DNA of 64,000 nucleotides from Kofleriaceae bacterium (GTDB lineage Bacteria > Myxococcota_A > Polyangia > Haliangiales > Haliangiaceae), in the NCBI GenBank assembly GCA_020633495.1, contig JACKDR010000001.1, positions 496,001 through 560,000 of the forward strand, read 5' to 3'. The position numbers and the translations under genes were made by a program. Under the pieces are notes generated by a model that searched no databases, had not been told where the DNA came from, and was given only the letters and a program-made list of their open reading frames with translations. Each line of letters opens with the position of its first letter. The first letter of the stretch is position 1. Of the stretch, positions 15,953-28,045 are shown piece by piece.

Positions 15953-18900
15953 CCGCCCACGTGCCCCGGCCCGCGATCCTCCCCGATCCGGCGCAGCGCC
16001 TGCTCGTGGTCCAGGCCTCGGCCGGCACCGGCAAGACGTTCTTCCTCGAGCACCGCGTCGTCGACCTGCTGCTGCGCACCGACGCCACGATCGACCGCCT
16101 GCTGGTGGTCACGTTCACCGAGAAGGCCACCGCCGAGCTGCGGGCCCGCATCCGCGACAAGCTCACCGCCCTGGCCCACGCCCCCGACGACGCCGGCCCG
16201 CCCGCCGACACCCCGTGCTGGACGATCGACGCCGCCGCGCGCCGCAAGCTGCGCGACGCCCTCGCCGGCTTCGACCGCGCGCCGATCCACACGATCCACG
16301 GCTTCTGCCAGCGGCTGCTGGTCGAGGACGCGTTCGCCGGCCGCCGCCTGTTCGACCAGCAGCAGGTCCCCGACGACGTCGCCTTCACCGAGGCCTACCA
16401 CCAGGCGCTGCGCGAGGAGCTGGCCCGCCAGCCCGCCGAGCGCCGCCTGCTCGAGGCCTACCTCGACGCCGGCGGCGGCTCGATCGCGACCCTCGGCGAC
16501 GTCCTGCTGGCGTGCGTGCGCCGCGGCGCGCCGGTGACGCCACGGCTCGAGGTCGACGACCTGCTGGCGCAGACCGCGCGGTTCGCCGCCGCGCTCCACG
16601 CGGTGGTCGCTCGCGGCACCGCCACCGCGATCGCCGGCGTCCTCGGCACCACCAACGGCAACACCAAGCGCGCGCTCACCGCCAAGCTGACCCGCCTCGG
16701 CACCGCCCTCGCCGAGGCGGTCGCCAGCGAGGCCGATCCGGAGCCGCGCGCGGTCGCGGTCCTGGCCGCGCTGGCCCGGCTGCGCGCCGACCACGCCGGC
16801 CTCGACGAGGCGCCCGACAAGCTCAAGGACCCCACCCCGGCCGGCGTCGAGCTGATCGACGCCGCCGCCGCGCTGGTCCGCGGCTTCGTGCCGCTCGAGG
16901 CGGCGTGCGCGGCGCGCTTCCTCGATCCGGTGCTGCGCCGGGTCCGCGCCGGCAAGTCGCGCCGCGGCCAGTTCGACTTCCAGGACATGCTGCGGCTGGT
17001 CCGCGACACGCTGCTCGGCGAGCGCGGCGCCGAGCTCGCCGAGCGGCTGCGCCGCCGCCACCCGTGGGCGATGATCGACGAGTTCCAGGACACCGACGAG
17101 GTCCAGTGGGACATCTTCCGCCGGGTCTGGGCCGACGGCGACCGCACCAGCCTGACGATCGTCGGCGACCCCAAGCAGGCCATCTACGCGTTCCGCGGCG
17201 CCGACGTCCAGACCTACCTGACCGCGCGCGCCGACCTCGAGGGCCGCGGCGCCGACACCGTGCCGCTGGTCGACAACTACCGGTCGTCGGGCGACGTCGT
17301 CGAGGCGGTCAACGCGCTCTTGCGCAGCCACGGCGAGTTCTTCACCGGCACGATCCAGTACGACCACCCGGTGCGCGCCGCCGGCGGCGTCACCGCGACC
17401 TGGCCCGACGGCACCGCGCCGTCGCCGGTGCACGTCTTCGAGATCGCGCCCGCGGTCGACGGCGAGAAGCTGGCCGCGCCCGACCTGCTCGAGACCCTGG
17501 CCGAGCGCGCCGCCGAGGAGATCCGCCGGCTGCTCGACGATCCGGCGTACCGGCTGCGGGTCACCGATCGCCACGGCCAGCAGCAGACGCTGGCGCCCCA
17601 GGACATCCACGTCCTGACCCGCACCGGCAAGGAGAGCGACCGGGTCGCGGTCGCGCTGCGCGCCCGCGGCGTGCCGTGCGCGCTGTACCAGCGCGAGCAC
17701 CTGTTCGAGGCCCCCGAGGCCGCCGAGGTCGCCGACCTGCTCGACGCCGTCGCCGACCCGCGCGATCGCACGGCGCGCCTGCTGGCCTGGAACACCTCGT
17801 TCTTCGGCGTGCCGCTGGCCGACCTGCGCGACCTCGCCGAGGTCCCCGACGGCCACCCGCTGATCGCGCTGCTCCACGACTGGCGCGGCCTGGCCCTGCG
17901 CAAGGACTACGACCAGCTGTTCGCGCGCGTCCTCGACGACACCCGGTGGATCGAGCGCGCCGTGGTCGCCGGCGGCGGCGAGCGCGCGATCACCAACGTG
18001 CTGCACCTGTTCGAGCTGCTGCACGACGACGTCGCCCGGGCGCCGTGCGAGATCCACGAGCTGGCGGCGCGCCTGCGCGGCTGGATCCGCACCGGCACCA
18101 CGACCCGGCCCGACGACATCGACCTGCAGCGGCTCGAGACCGACCGCCACGCGGTGCAGATCATGACGATCCACCGCGCCAAGGGCCTGGAGGCCGCGGT
18201 CGTGTTCGTGGTCGGCGGCTACGGCGGCACCTTCCCCGACAAGGTCCACCTCTACCACCAGCCCGACGGCCGCCGCTTCCTCCACGTCGGCCCCGCGGTC
18301 GGCGACGTCGACGCGCTCATCGACGCCGACCTCCGCGAGGAGAACCAGCGCCTGATGTACGTCGCGCTGACCCGGGCCCGGGTCCGGCTGTACCTGGCGT
18401 CGGCGCCCGGCGACTACAAGCACAGCCCGATCCTGCCGCTGCACCGCTGCGTCGGCCTCGCCCTCGCCGCCCGCGCCACCGACGCCGACGCCCGCCGCCT
18501 GTTCACCAGCGAGGTCGTGCGGGTCGGCAGCGTCCTGCCGCCGCCGCCGGTCGAGGTCGCCGACGACCTGCGCGGCTGGCGCCCGCCGGCGCCGCCGGCG
18601 CCGCCGCCCGAGCCCGACTGGGCGGCGCGACGCGACGCCCGCGGCGGCGTGCCGGTGACCTCGTACTCGCGGCTGCGCCCGGCCGGCGGCCGCGCCAGCG
18701 ATCGCGACGACGTCCGCGCCGAGCAGCGCGACGCCAGCCGCGAGGTCGCGCCCGACGATCTGCCGCCCGGCGCCGCCACCGGCCTGTTCCTGCACGACGC
18801 CCTCGAGCACCTGCCGTTCGCGACCGCGCGCGAGCAGGCCGATCCCGGCGCGTGGGCCAACCGCGCCGACGTCGGGCCGGTGCTGGCCCGCGCGGCCCGC

Positions 18901-19389
18901 CGCCACGGCGTCGACGAGCGCCACCTGCCGCGGGCGGCGACGGTCCTGCACGCCGCGCTGACCCGGACCCTGCGGCTGCCCGACGAGGTCCTGCCGGCGC
19001 TGGCCGACGCGACCCGGCTGGCCCGCGAGGTCGAGTTCGTCTACCCGCTGGGCGGCGGCTTCGCCCGCGGCTACATCGACGCGCTGGTGGCGTGGGACGA
19101 CCGGCTGTGGGTCGTCGACTACAAGAGCGACATCCTCGGCGGCCTCGGCGCCGCCGACGCCGAGCGCCACGTCGCCGAGCACTACGCCGATCAGCAGCAG
19201 CTCTACGGCCTGGCCGCGGCGCGCATGCTCGGCCTGCGCGACGCCGACGACGCCCGCCGCCGCCTCGGCGGCCTGCTGTACCTGTTCCTGCGCGGCGGCG
19301 AGGTCGTCCACCGCGCGGTGGCCTGGGACGAGCTGGCGGCGTGGACCGCGAGCCTGGGCGCGCGCGTCGACGCCGGAGGCTGGGCGTGA
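15949..19389 (+). CDS. recB: RecBCD subunit RecB (exodeoxyribonuclease V beta chain)
   Basis: The 1146-aa protein begins at the ATG overlapping the recC stop. It is a UvrD-type 3'-5' helicase fused to a nuclease. Walker A is QASAGTGKTFFLEHR (about residues 22-36), followed by VVTFTEKATAELRARI and IHTIHGFCQRLLVEDAF. Motif II is MIDEFQDTDEVQWDIF, then IVGDPKQAIYAFRGADV, MTIHRAKGLE and LMYVALTRAR. The C-terminal nuclease carries the RecB-family active site with EFVYPLGGGFARGYIDAL and VVDYKSD (D1057, K1059). Together with RecC and RecD it processes double-strand breaks and degrades foreign linear DNA. The stop at 19389 is followed by recD after a short gap. Confidence 0.96.
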   Translation: MTAHVPRPAILPDPAQRLLVVQASAGTGKTFFLEHRVVDLLLRTDATIDRLLVVTFTEKATAELRARIRDKLTALAHAPDDAGPPADTPCWTIDAAARRKLRDALAGFDRAPIHTIHGFCQRLLVEDAFAGRRLFDQQQVPDDVAFTEAYHQALREELARQPAERRLLEAYLDAGGGSIATLGDVLLACVRRGAPVTPRLEVDDLLAQTARFAAALHAVVARGTATAIAGVLGTTNGNTKRALTAKLTRLGTALAEAVASEADPEPRAVAVLAALARLRADHAGLDEAPDKLKDPTPAGVELIDAAAALVRGFVPLEAACAARFLDPVLRRVRAGKSRRGQFDFQDMLRLVRDTLLGERGAELAERLRRRHPWAMIDEFQDTDEVQWDIFRRVWADGDRTSLTIVGDPKQAIYAFRGADVQTYLTARADLEGRGADTVPLVDNYRSSGDVVEAVNALLRSHGEFFTGTIQYDHPVRAAGGVTATWPDGTAPSPVHVFEIAPAVDGEKLAAPDLLETLAERAAEEIRRLLDDPAYRLRVTDRHGQQQTLAPQDIHVLTRTGKESDRVAVALRARGVPCALYQREHLFEAPEAAEVADLLDAVADPRDRTARLLAWNTSFFGVPLADLRDLAEVPDGHPLIALLHDWRGLALRKDYDQLFARVLDDTRWIERAVVAGGGERAITNVLHLFELLHDDVARAPCEIHELAARLRGWIRTGTTTRPDDIDLQRLETDRHAVQIMTIHRAKGLEAAVVFVVGGYGGTFPDKVHLYHQPDGRRFLHVGPAVGDVDALIDADLREENQRLMYVALTRARVRLYLASAPGDYKHSPILPLHRCVGLALAARATDADARRLFTSEVVRVGSVLPPPPVEVADDLRGWRPPAPPAPPPEPDWAARRDARGGVPVTSYSRLRPAGGRASDRDDVRAEQRDASREVAPDDLPPGAATGLFLHDALEHLPFATAREQADPGAWANRADVGPVLARAARRHGVDERHLPRAATVLHAALTRTLRLPDEVLPALADATRLAREVEFVYPLGGGFARGYIDALVAWDDRLWVVDYKSDILGGLGAADAERHVAEHYADQQQLYGLAAARMLGLRDADDARRRLGGLLYLFLRGGEVVHRAVAWDELAAWTASLGARVDAGGWA

Positions 19390-19468
19390 CCCCGCCGCGC
19401 CGGCCGCGCGCCGGCAAGCGACGCGCCGCGGTGGCGACGGCGCCGCGCGGGCTGTCGCCGCGCGGCGC

Positions 19469-21700
<2,232 letters not shown>

Positions 21701-21810
21701 TGATAGCCCGCGGTTCAGCACGAGTGCGAGTCCTTGCTATCGACAACCGTATGGCCGCGTCGCCCAATTGACTAGCGCGGCGCGACCGGACAGCGCCGCC
21801 GCGGTCGCGC

Positions 21811-21816
21811 TATCGT
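21811..21816 (+). promoter_or_regulatory. Candidate -10 box TATCGT, 5 nt before GTG 21822
   Basis: TATCGT followed by GCGCC precedes the GTG start of the alpha/beta hydrolase. It belongs to the series of TAnnnT boxes immediately before start codons. Confidence 0.45.
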
Positions 21817-21821
21817 GCGCC

Positions 21822-22850
<1,029 letters not shown>

Positions 22851-22898
22851 CCGGCCGCGATCGACGTCGCGCTTGACCGGCGCGTCGTCTCATACTAC

Positions 22899-22911
22899 AT
22901 ACGTCGTATAT
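22899..22911. promoter_or_regulatory. Candidate Rrf2 operator (ATACGTCGTATAT) upstream of the regulator gene
   Basis: A palindromic ATACG-T-CGTAT lies 6 nt before the Rrf2 start codon, in an AT-rich island inside very GC-rich DNA. Its reverse complement, ATATACGACGTAT, differs by one base from a second copy 490 bp downstream. Both copies are followed by TATTCAGTT. Position over the start region suggests autorepression. Confidence 0.6.
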
Positions 22912-22917
22912 TCAGTT

Positions 22918-23355
22918 ATGAGCTACTCGCTCACCTACTCCCAGGCGGTGCTGGTCGTGGTCTACGTCGCCGACAAGATCCGCCAGGGCTTCTACGACTA
23001 CGTGCCGACCCGCGCGATCGCCACGTCGCTCGGGATCCCGGCGCCGACCACCGCCAAGATCCTGCAGGCGCTCGGCCGCGCCGGCCTGATCGAGACCCGC
23101 GAGGGCGCCAAGGGCGGGGTCCGGCTCGCCGTCCCCGCCGCCGACGTGTCGCTGCGCGACATCCTCGACGCCCTCGAGCACAAGCGGCCGCTGTTCCAGA
23201 CCCACGCCCACGTCCGCGCCAAGGGCGAGCGCCCGACCCGCGCCCAGGCCGCGATCGGCCGCGCCCTCGACGGCGCCGAGCAGGCCATGCGCGCCGAGCT
23301 CGCGCGCACCAGCGTCGAGGACATCCTGGCCCACTTCCCGGCCCGGCCCCGCTGA
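22918..23355 (+). CDS. Rrf2-family transcriptional regulator without cluster cysteines
   Basis: The 145-aa protein starts at the ATG at 22918, just after an AT-rich palindromic element. It has the winged-helix Rrf2 pattern: a first helix SLTYSQAVLVVVYVADKI, the recognition region VPTRAIATSLGIPAPTTAKILQALGRAGL and the wing TREGAKGGVRLA. It contains no cysteine at all, so unlike IscR, NsrR or RsrR it cannot ligate an Fe-S cluster through Cys; it resembles the cluster-free members. The gene is followed by a secreted-protein gene with nearly the same AT-rich element in front of it, so the regulator probably controls itself and that neighbour. The signal sensed is unknown. Confidence 0.9.
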   Translation: MSYSLTYSQAVLVVVYVADKIRQGFYDYVPTRAIATSLGIPAPTTAKILQALGRAGLIETREGAKGGVRLAVPAADVSLRDILDALEHKRPLFQTHAHVRAKGERPTRAQAAIGRALDGAEQAMRAELARTSVEDILAHFPARPR

Positions 23356-23399
23356 CCGGCGCCCCCGGCGCGGCCGGGTCGACGCGCGCCCATAACTAG

Positions 23400-23412
23400 A
23401 TATACAACGTAT
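23400..23412. promoter_or_regulatory. Second candidate Rrf2 operator (ATATACAACGTAT) upstream of the secreted-protein gene
   Basis: This element matches the reverse complement of the one upstream of the Rrf2 gene at 12 of 13 positions and is likewise followed by TATTCAGTT. It lies about 30 nt before the GTG start at 23443, where a repressor would block the promoter. Confidence 0.6.
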
Positions 23413-23442
23413 TCAGTTTAACTCGAACAACGGGAGGATCCC

Positions 23443-24045
23443 GTGCCAACCCGCCCCGTCGTCACCCGCGCCGTCACCGCCCTGGCCCCGGCCCTGGCCG
23501 CCGCGCTCGCCGTCACCGCCGCGACCCGCCCCGCCGCCGCCGACCCCGCCGCGATGGTCGAGACCGACCCCGCGACCTTCGCGCTCGGCGGCTTCGCCGC
23601 CCACCTCCGGGTCCGGCCCGGGCCGCGTCACCTCGTCGTCGGCGCCGGCGCCTACGCCCTCGACCTGCCGGCGCTGCTGGTCGACGCCCGCGCCGCCAAC
23701 CGCGACGCCGGCTGGCAGGTCCGCCTCACCGGCGCCGCCGGCTTCGTCGATCACTACCTCGCGGCCGCGCCCCGCGGCTGGTTCGTCGGCGTCGAGGTCG
23801 CGGTGCAGCGCTACCGCTACCGCAACGACGACGTCCCCGGCATGGAGGCCGCGACCGTCGACCTGCTGGTGATGCCGCGCGCCGGCTATCAGTGGCGGCC
23901 GTTCGCCGCCGGCTTCTACGTCCTGCCGTGGCTCGGGCTCGGCTACGCCGCCGAGGTCGCCGGCGACCGCCGGGTCGGCGACCGCGAGTACGCCGCGTCG
24001 CCGGTCGTGCCGTACGCGGCGGTCCACCTGGGCTGGGAGCTGTGA
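23443..24045 (+). CDS. Putative secreted or outer-membrane protein under Rrf2 control
   Basis: The 200-aa product starts at GTG 23443 with GGGAGG 5 nt upstream. An N-terminal signal peptide (ALAPALAAALAVTAATRPAAADPA) with a probable AxA cleavage site is followed by alternating beta-strand-like segments (HLRVRPGPRHLVVGAGAYALDL, FVGVEVAVQRYRYR, GFYVLPWLGLGYAAEV). It ends PYAAVHLGWEL with C-terminal strand character, as in small outer-membrane barrels. No family is recognised. The Rrf2 operator-like site in its promoter and the adjacent regulator gene suggest regulated expression. Its stop overlaps the next start (GTGA). Confidence 0.72.
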   Translation: MPTRPVVTRAVTALAPALAAALAVTAATRPAAADPAAMVETDPATFALGGFAAHLRVRPGPRHLVVGAGAYALDLPALLVDARAANRDAGWQVRLTGAAGFVDHYLAAAPRGWFVGVEVAVQRYRYRNDDVPGMEAATVDLLVMPRAGYQWRPFAAGFYVLPWLGLGYAAEVAGDRRVGDREYAASPVVPYAAVHLGWEL

Positions 24046-24309
24046 GCGTCCCCGCCCCGCTGCTGTTCGCGTGGGTGCGGGGCGCCGACTTCGACCGCGC
24101 CGTCCACGCCGACGCGGTCGCGATCGTCCCCGCCGACGACGGGCGCACCTGGCTCGACGTCGGCTGCGGCCCCGGCCTGGTGTGCCGCCTCGCCGCGGCG
24201 CGCGGCTACCGGGTCACCGACGTCGACCGCGATCGCGCCGCGCTGGCCCCGGCGCCGGCCGCCCGGCACGTCCACCCGCTCGCTCGGCGGCAGGGTCGAG
24301 GCCCGGTGC
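24042..24309 (+). pseudogene. 5' fragment of an AdoMet-dependent methyltransferase
   Basis: A GTG overlapping the previous stop opens a frame that reads like a class I methyltransferase N-terminus: LLFAWVRGADFDRAVHAD, then motif I TWLDVGCGPGLVCRLAA and VTDVDRDRAALA. Homology-like sequence fades after about 24290. The frame then runs on as Arg/Ala noise through the promoter and coding region of the next gene, so the domain lacks its C-terminal half. A truncation by deletion is the simplest reading. It is probably non-functional. Confidence 0.6.
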
Positions 24310-24381
24310 TTCGCCCGGCCGAGGTCCGACGAGGCCAGGTGACCCGGTGCGGTGGCGCCGTGCTACGATCGGCGCTCGTAC

Positions 24382-25836
24382 GTGACCCGTGTCCTGCTCG
24401 CCCTCGCGGACCTCGCCCTCGGCGTTCAGCTCCAGGAGACGCTCGAGGCGCACCGCGTGCAGGTGCGGTGGGATCCGACCGCCGCCGACGGACCGCCGCC
24501 GGGGCTCGCGGGCAGTGGCCAGGTCGAGGACGTCGTCGTGGTCGACGCCGACGGCCTGGGTTCGCGGCTCGGCGACGTCCTCGACGCCTGGCGCGGGCTC
24601 GATCCGGCGCCCGGGGTGATCGCGCTGGGCGGCACCCAGGCCGCCGCCGGCCACGCCGCGGACGCCCGGGTCACGCTGGTGTCGCCCACCGACGACGCCG
24701 CGACGCTGCTCGAGGCGGCGCAGGAGGCGTTGCGGCTGCGCTTCGCCGGCAGCATGACGCGCGGCCTGGCGCGACGCGCGCTGCTGGTCGAGAAGGTCGC
24801 CGATCCGATCGCGGACGCCGCCCAGATCGTCGGCGCCGCGCGCGCGATCGACGTCGAGATCCCGCGCGAGGCGCTGCGCTGGCACGCCCGCAGCTACGTG
24901 TGCGGCGACCCGGCCACGATCGCGGCGCTGCGCGAGGTCCGCGCCCTGACCATCCCCGAGGTCGAGTTCAGCCACCACCTCGACGGCACGTTCACGGTCC
25001 AGACCCTGGTCAAGCGAGGCCCGATCGACGCCTGGCACGCGGCACGGTTCATCTGGGCGCTGACCTCGGTGGGCGCCGCGAAGATCACCCGCGAGCCGCT
25101 CGATCTCGCGACCCCGCGCCGGCGCGCCCTGGCGCTGATCCGCCAGCACCTGCGCGGGCGCCAGGCCCGGCTCGAGAAGAGCACGTTCTACGACATCCTC
25201 GAGATCACGCCGGCCGCCGAGACCGAGGACATCGAGGCCGCGTACGAGCTGGTCGGGCGGCGCTACGCGCCGCAGGTCCTGGGGGCGTTCGATCTCGGCG
25301 AGCTCGGCACGATCGTCGAGCCGATGTGGGCGCAGGTCGAGAAGGCCCGCTCGGTCATGCACGACATCTCGGCGCGTGGTCGCTACAACGACTGGCTGCG
25401 CGGCCGGTGGAACGAGATCCGGACCCGCTGGGCGATCGAGACGAGCGCGGCCCAGACCGCGGTCGAGTCGTACGCGCGCGGCCAGCGCGCGCTCGGCGAC
25501 GGCGACGTCCACCGCGCGGTCGGCGACCTGGCCGCGGCGGCGCGCAACCACACCGGGCACCCCGAGTACGAGGCCGGCCTGGCGTGGGCGCGCTACCGGG
25601 TCGAGGCCGGCCGCGACGGCGCCGACCGCGCCGCGATCGCGCGCCGCGAGCGCGCCAGCGCCGAGGCCGCGATGTGGGGCACCCGGCCGTGGCCGCGCGC
25701 CAACCTGGCGCTGGCGCTGCTGTGCGCCGCCGATGGCGATCCCGACAGCGCGCGCTGGCACCTGCAGGAGGCGCTGGCGATCGATCCCAACCTGCCCGCG
25801 GCCCAGCAGCTGCTCGCCCGCCTCAACCGCCGCTGA
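24382..25836 (+). CDS. REC-like / J-like / TPR fusion protein
   Basis: The start GTG 24382 follows a TACGAT box by 12 nt. The 484-aa protein has three parts. Residues 1-115 resemble a degenerate response-regulator receiver fold (TRVLLALADLALGVQLQETL, EDVVVVDADG, PGVIALGG). A middle part (IPEVEFSHHLDGTFTVQTLV, WHAARFIWAL) resembles the PATAN/DUF4388-type module common in Myxococcota. About residues 264-335 look like a J domain (STFYDILEITPAAETEDIEAAY) but no HPD tripeptide is present, so Hsp70 stimulation is doubtful. The C-terminal 130 residues form TPR-like helices. A scaffold role in signalling or cell-surface assembly is inferred from similar fusions. Confidence 0.75.
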   Translation: MTRVLLALADLALGVQLQETLEAHRVQVRWDPTAADGPPPGLAGSGQVEDVVVVDADGLGSRLGDVLDAWRGLDPAPGVIALGGTQAAAGHAADARVTLVSPTDDAATLLEAAQEALRLRFAGSMTRGLARRALLVEKVADPIADAAQIVGAARAIDVEIPREALRWHARSYVCGDPATIAALREVRALTIPEVEFSHHLDGTFTVQTLVKRGPIDAWHAARFIWALTSVGAAKITREPLDLATPRRRALALIRQHLRGRQARLEKSTFYDILEITPAAETEDIEAAYELVGRRYAPQVLGAFDLGELGTIVEPMWAQVEKARSVMHDISARGRYNDWLRGRWNEIRTRWAIETSAAQTAVESYARGQRALGDGDVHRAVGDLAAAARNHTGHPEYEAGLAWARYRVEAGRDGADRAAIARRERASAEAAMWGTRPWPRANLALALLCAADGDPDSARWHLQEALAIDPNLPAAQQLLARLNRR

Positions 25837-26550
25837 CGCGACGCGCTCGCCGCGCTCGTCCGCGCGGCGTCGATCAGGCCGTGGCGCGGTGCACGCACCT
25901 GCGCCCGCGACGACATCTCCGCCACGACCCACACCCTCCCCGCTCACCCCGAACCGCGCAGCACGCACGCCCTCCCCGCTCACCCCGAGCGCAGCCCGAG
26001 CGGCGCAGCACACGCGCCCTCCCCGCTCACCCCGAGCGGACGACCGACGGCCGTCGGAGATTTGCCGCAAGACGAACCGGGTCAGGTCGCCTGGTCGACA
26101 TGGTTCGCTCACCTCGAGCGGAGCCCGAGCGGCGCAGCCGCGAGGGCGAAGTCGAGGCGTGGATCGGTGCGGTCTCGGCGGCGCACCGGTGCCCGCCCCC
26201 TCGACTCCGGGGTCGGTGCTGCGCACCTCCCCCTCCGCTCGGGGTGAGTGCTGTCAGGCCCAAACCCGCGGTCAACCGATCGCTGCGCCACGCAAGATCA
26301 GCGGCTTGGCCCAGCTGTTCGTTAGGAGCGCAGCCCGAGCGGCGCAGCACGCACGCCCTCCCCGCTCACCCCGAGCGCGGCCCGAGCGGCGCAGCACGCA
26401 CGCCCTCCCCGCTCACCCCGAGCGCAGCCCGAGCGGCGCAGCACGCACGCCCTCCCCGCTCACCCCGAGCGCAGCCCGAGCGGCGCAGCCGCGAGGGCGA
26501 AGTCGAGGGGGCGGGCGCCACGACGCACGCCACCCTGCGAGGGACCGCCG
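25837..26550. other. Gene-free region dominated by 47-bp repeats
   Basis: 714 bp between convergent genes, with no supported coding frame: apparent long frames are repeat translations. Two partial copies of a 47-bp unit lie at about 25925-26040 and a tandem block at about 26330-26515. A short inverted copy (CTCGGGGTGAG) is near 26236. The sequence between the blocks (26040-26330) has fragments of the same unit. No RNA gene or terminator stands out. Confidence 0.6.
26330..26515. repeat. Tandem 47-bp repeat, about four units
   Basis: The unit carries the landmarks GCACGCACGCCCTCC, CCGCTCACCCCGAGC and CAGCCCGAGCGGCGCA. Copies begin at 26344, 26391 and 26438, exactly 47 bp apart, with a fourth related copy running into CGCGAGGGCGAAGTCGAG. 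Units differ by only one base (GCAGCCC or GCGGCCC). There are no unique spacers, so this is not a CRISPR. Confidence 0.8.
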
Positions 26551-27324
<774 letters not shown>

Positions 27325-27330
27325 GTCACG

Positions 27331-27336
27331 ATCGTA
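27331..27336 (-). promoter_or_regulatory. Candidate -10 box TACGAT, 6 nt before GTG 27324
   Basis: TACGAT-CGTGAC-GTG on the minus strand: the box and start codon spacing fit a leaderless transcript. Confidence 0.5.
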
Positions 27337-27381
27337 CCAGATGCGCGGCCGGCGCGGCGCCGGCGTCGACCGCGCGGTAAG

Positions 27382-28045
27382 GTGGCCGAGTTGCGCGCCC
27401 TGGCCTCCTGGCTCGACCCCTGGCTGTACCGCCACCCGTTCGACGGCGCCGGCGCGCGACGCTACGCGCGCGCCGAGCGCCCGGCGTTCGGCGCCCTCGA
27501 CGCGCGCCTGCTCGACGGCCTCGACGCCGACCTCGGCGCGGCGCGCCGCCTGCTCGACGTCGGCGCCGGGCCGGGCACGTTCGCCGCCGCGGCGCGGCGC
27601 CGGTTCCCGCACCTCGAGGTGATCGCGGCCGAGCCCGGCCACGACTTCGCCGCCGCGCTGCCGGCGCGCGGCGCGGTCGCGCTGCGCTGCCGCGCCGAGG
27701 CGCTGCCGCTGGCCGCGGGGGGGGTCGATCGACGTCGCGATCATGCTCAGCGCGATCCGCCACGTCCGCGATCGCGGCGCCGCGTTCGCCGAGCTGCGCC
27801 GCGTCGTCCGCCCTGGCGGCGTCGCGGTCGTCGTCGAGCTCGATCCCGACGCCGATCGCCGCCGCGCCCACACCCACGCGCGCGCGCTCGCGACCCCGGC
27901 GCTGCGCGTCGCGTTCGCGCCGCTGGTCCTGCGGACCGCGCCGACCGCCGCGACCATCGCCGCGGGCGCCCGCACCGCCGGCTGGACGACCGTGCGCCGC
28001 GACGACGATCCGGTGCAGCCGGTCTACCTGCTGAGGCTGTCGTGA
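27382..28045 (+). CDS. Class I AdoMet methyltransferase, frame shifted in a G8 run
   Basis: The N-terminal part reads WLDPWLYRHPFDGAGARRYAR and motif I RRLLDVGAGPGTFAAAA, then AAEPGHDF. At the eight-G run 27717-27724 the frame changes. With seven G it would continue as AGGSIDVAIMLSAIRHVRD and LRRVVRPGGVAVVVELD, the usual methyltransferase motif IV-VI region, to the stop at 28045. The corrected product would be about 220 aa. The start is GTG 27382 or TTG 27391; the latter lies 7 nt after TAAGGT. The shift could be a sequencing error, phase variation or true loss. The stop overlaps the next start (GTGA). The substrate is unknown. Confidence 0.75.

Noticed and set aside
26330..26515. Possible CRISPR array in the repeat block
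   Set aside because: The 47-bp units are directly tandem with no unique spacers, and no cas genes are present.
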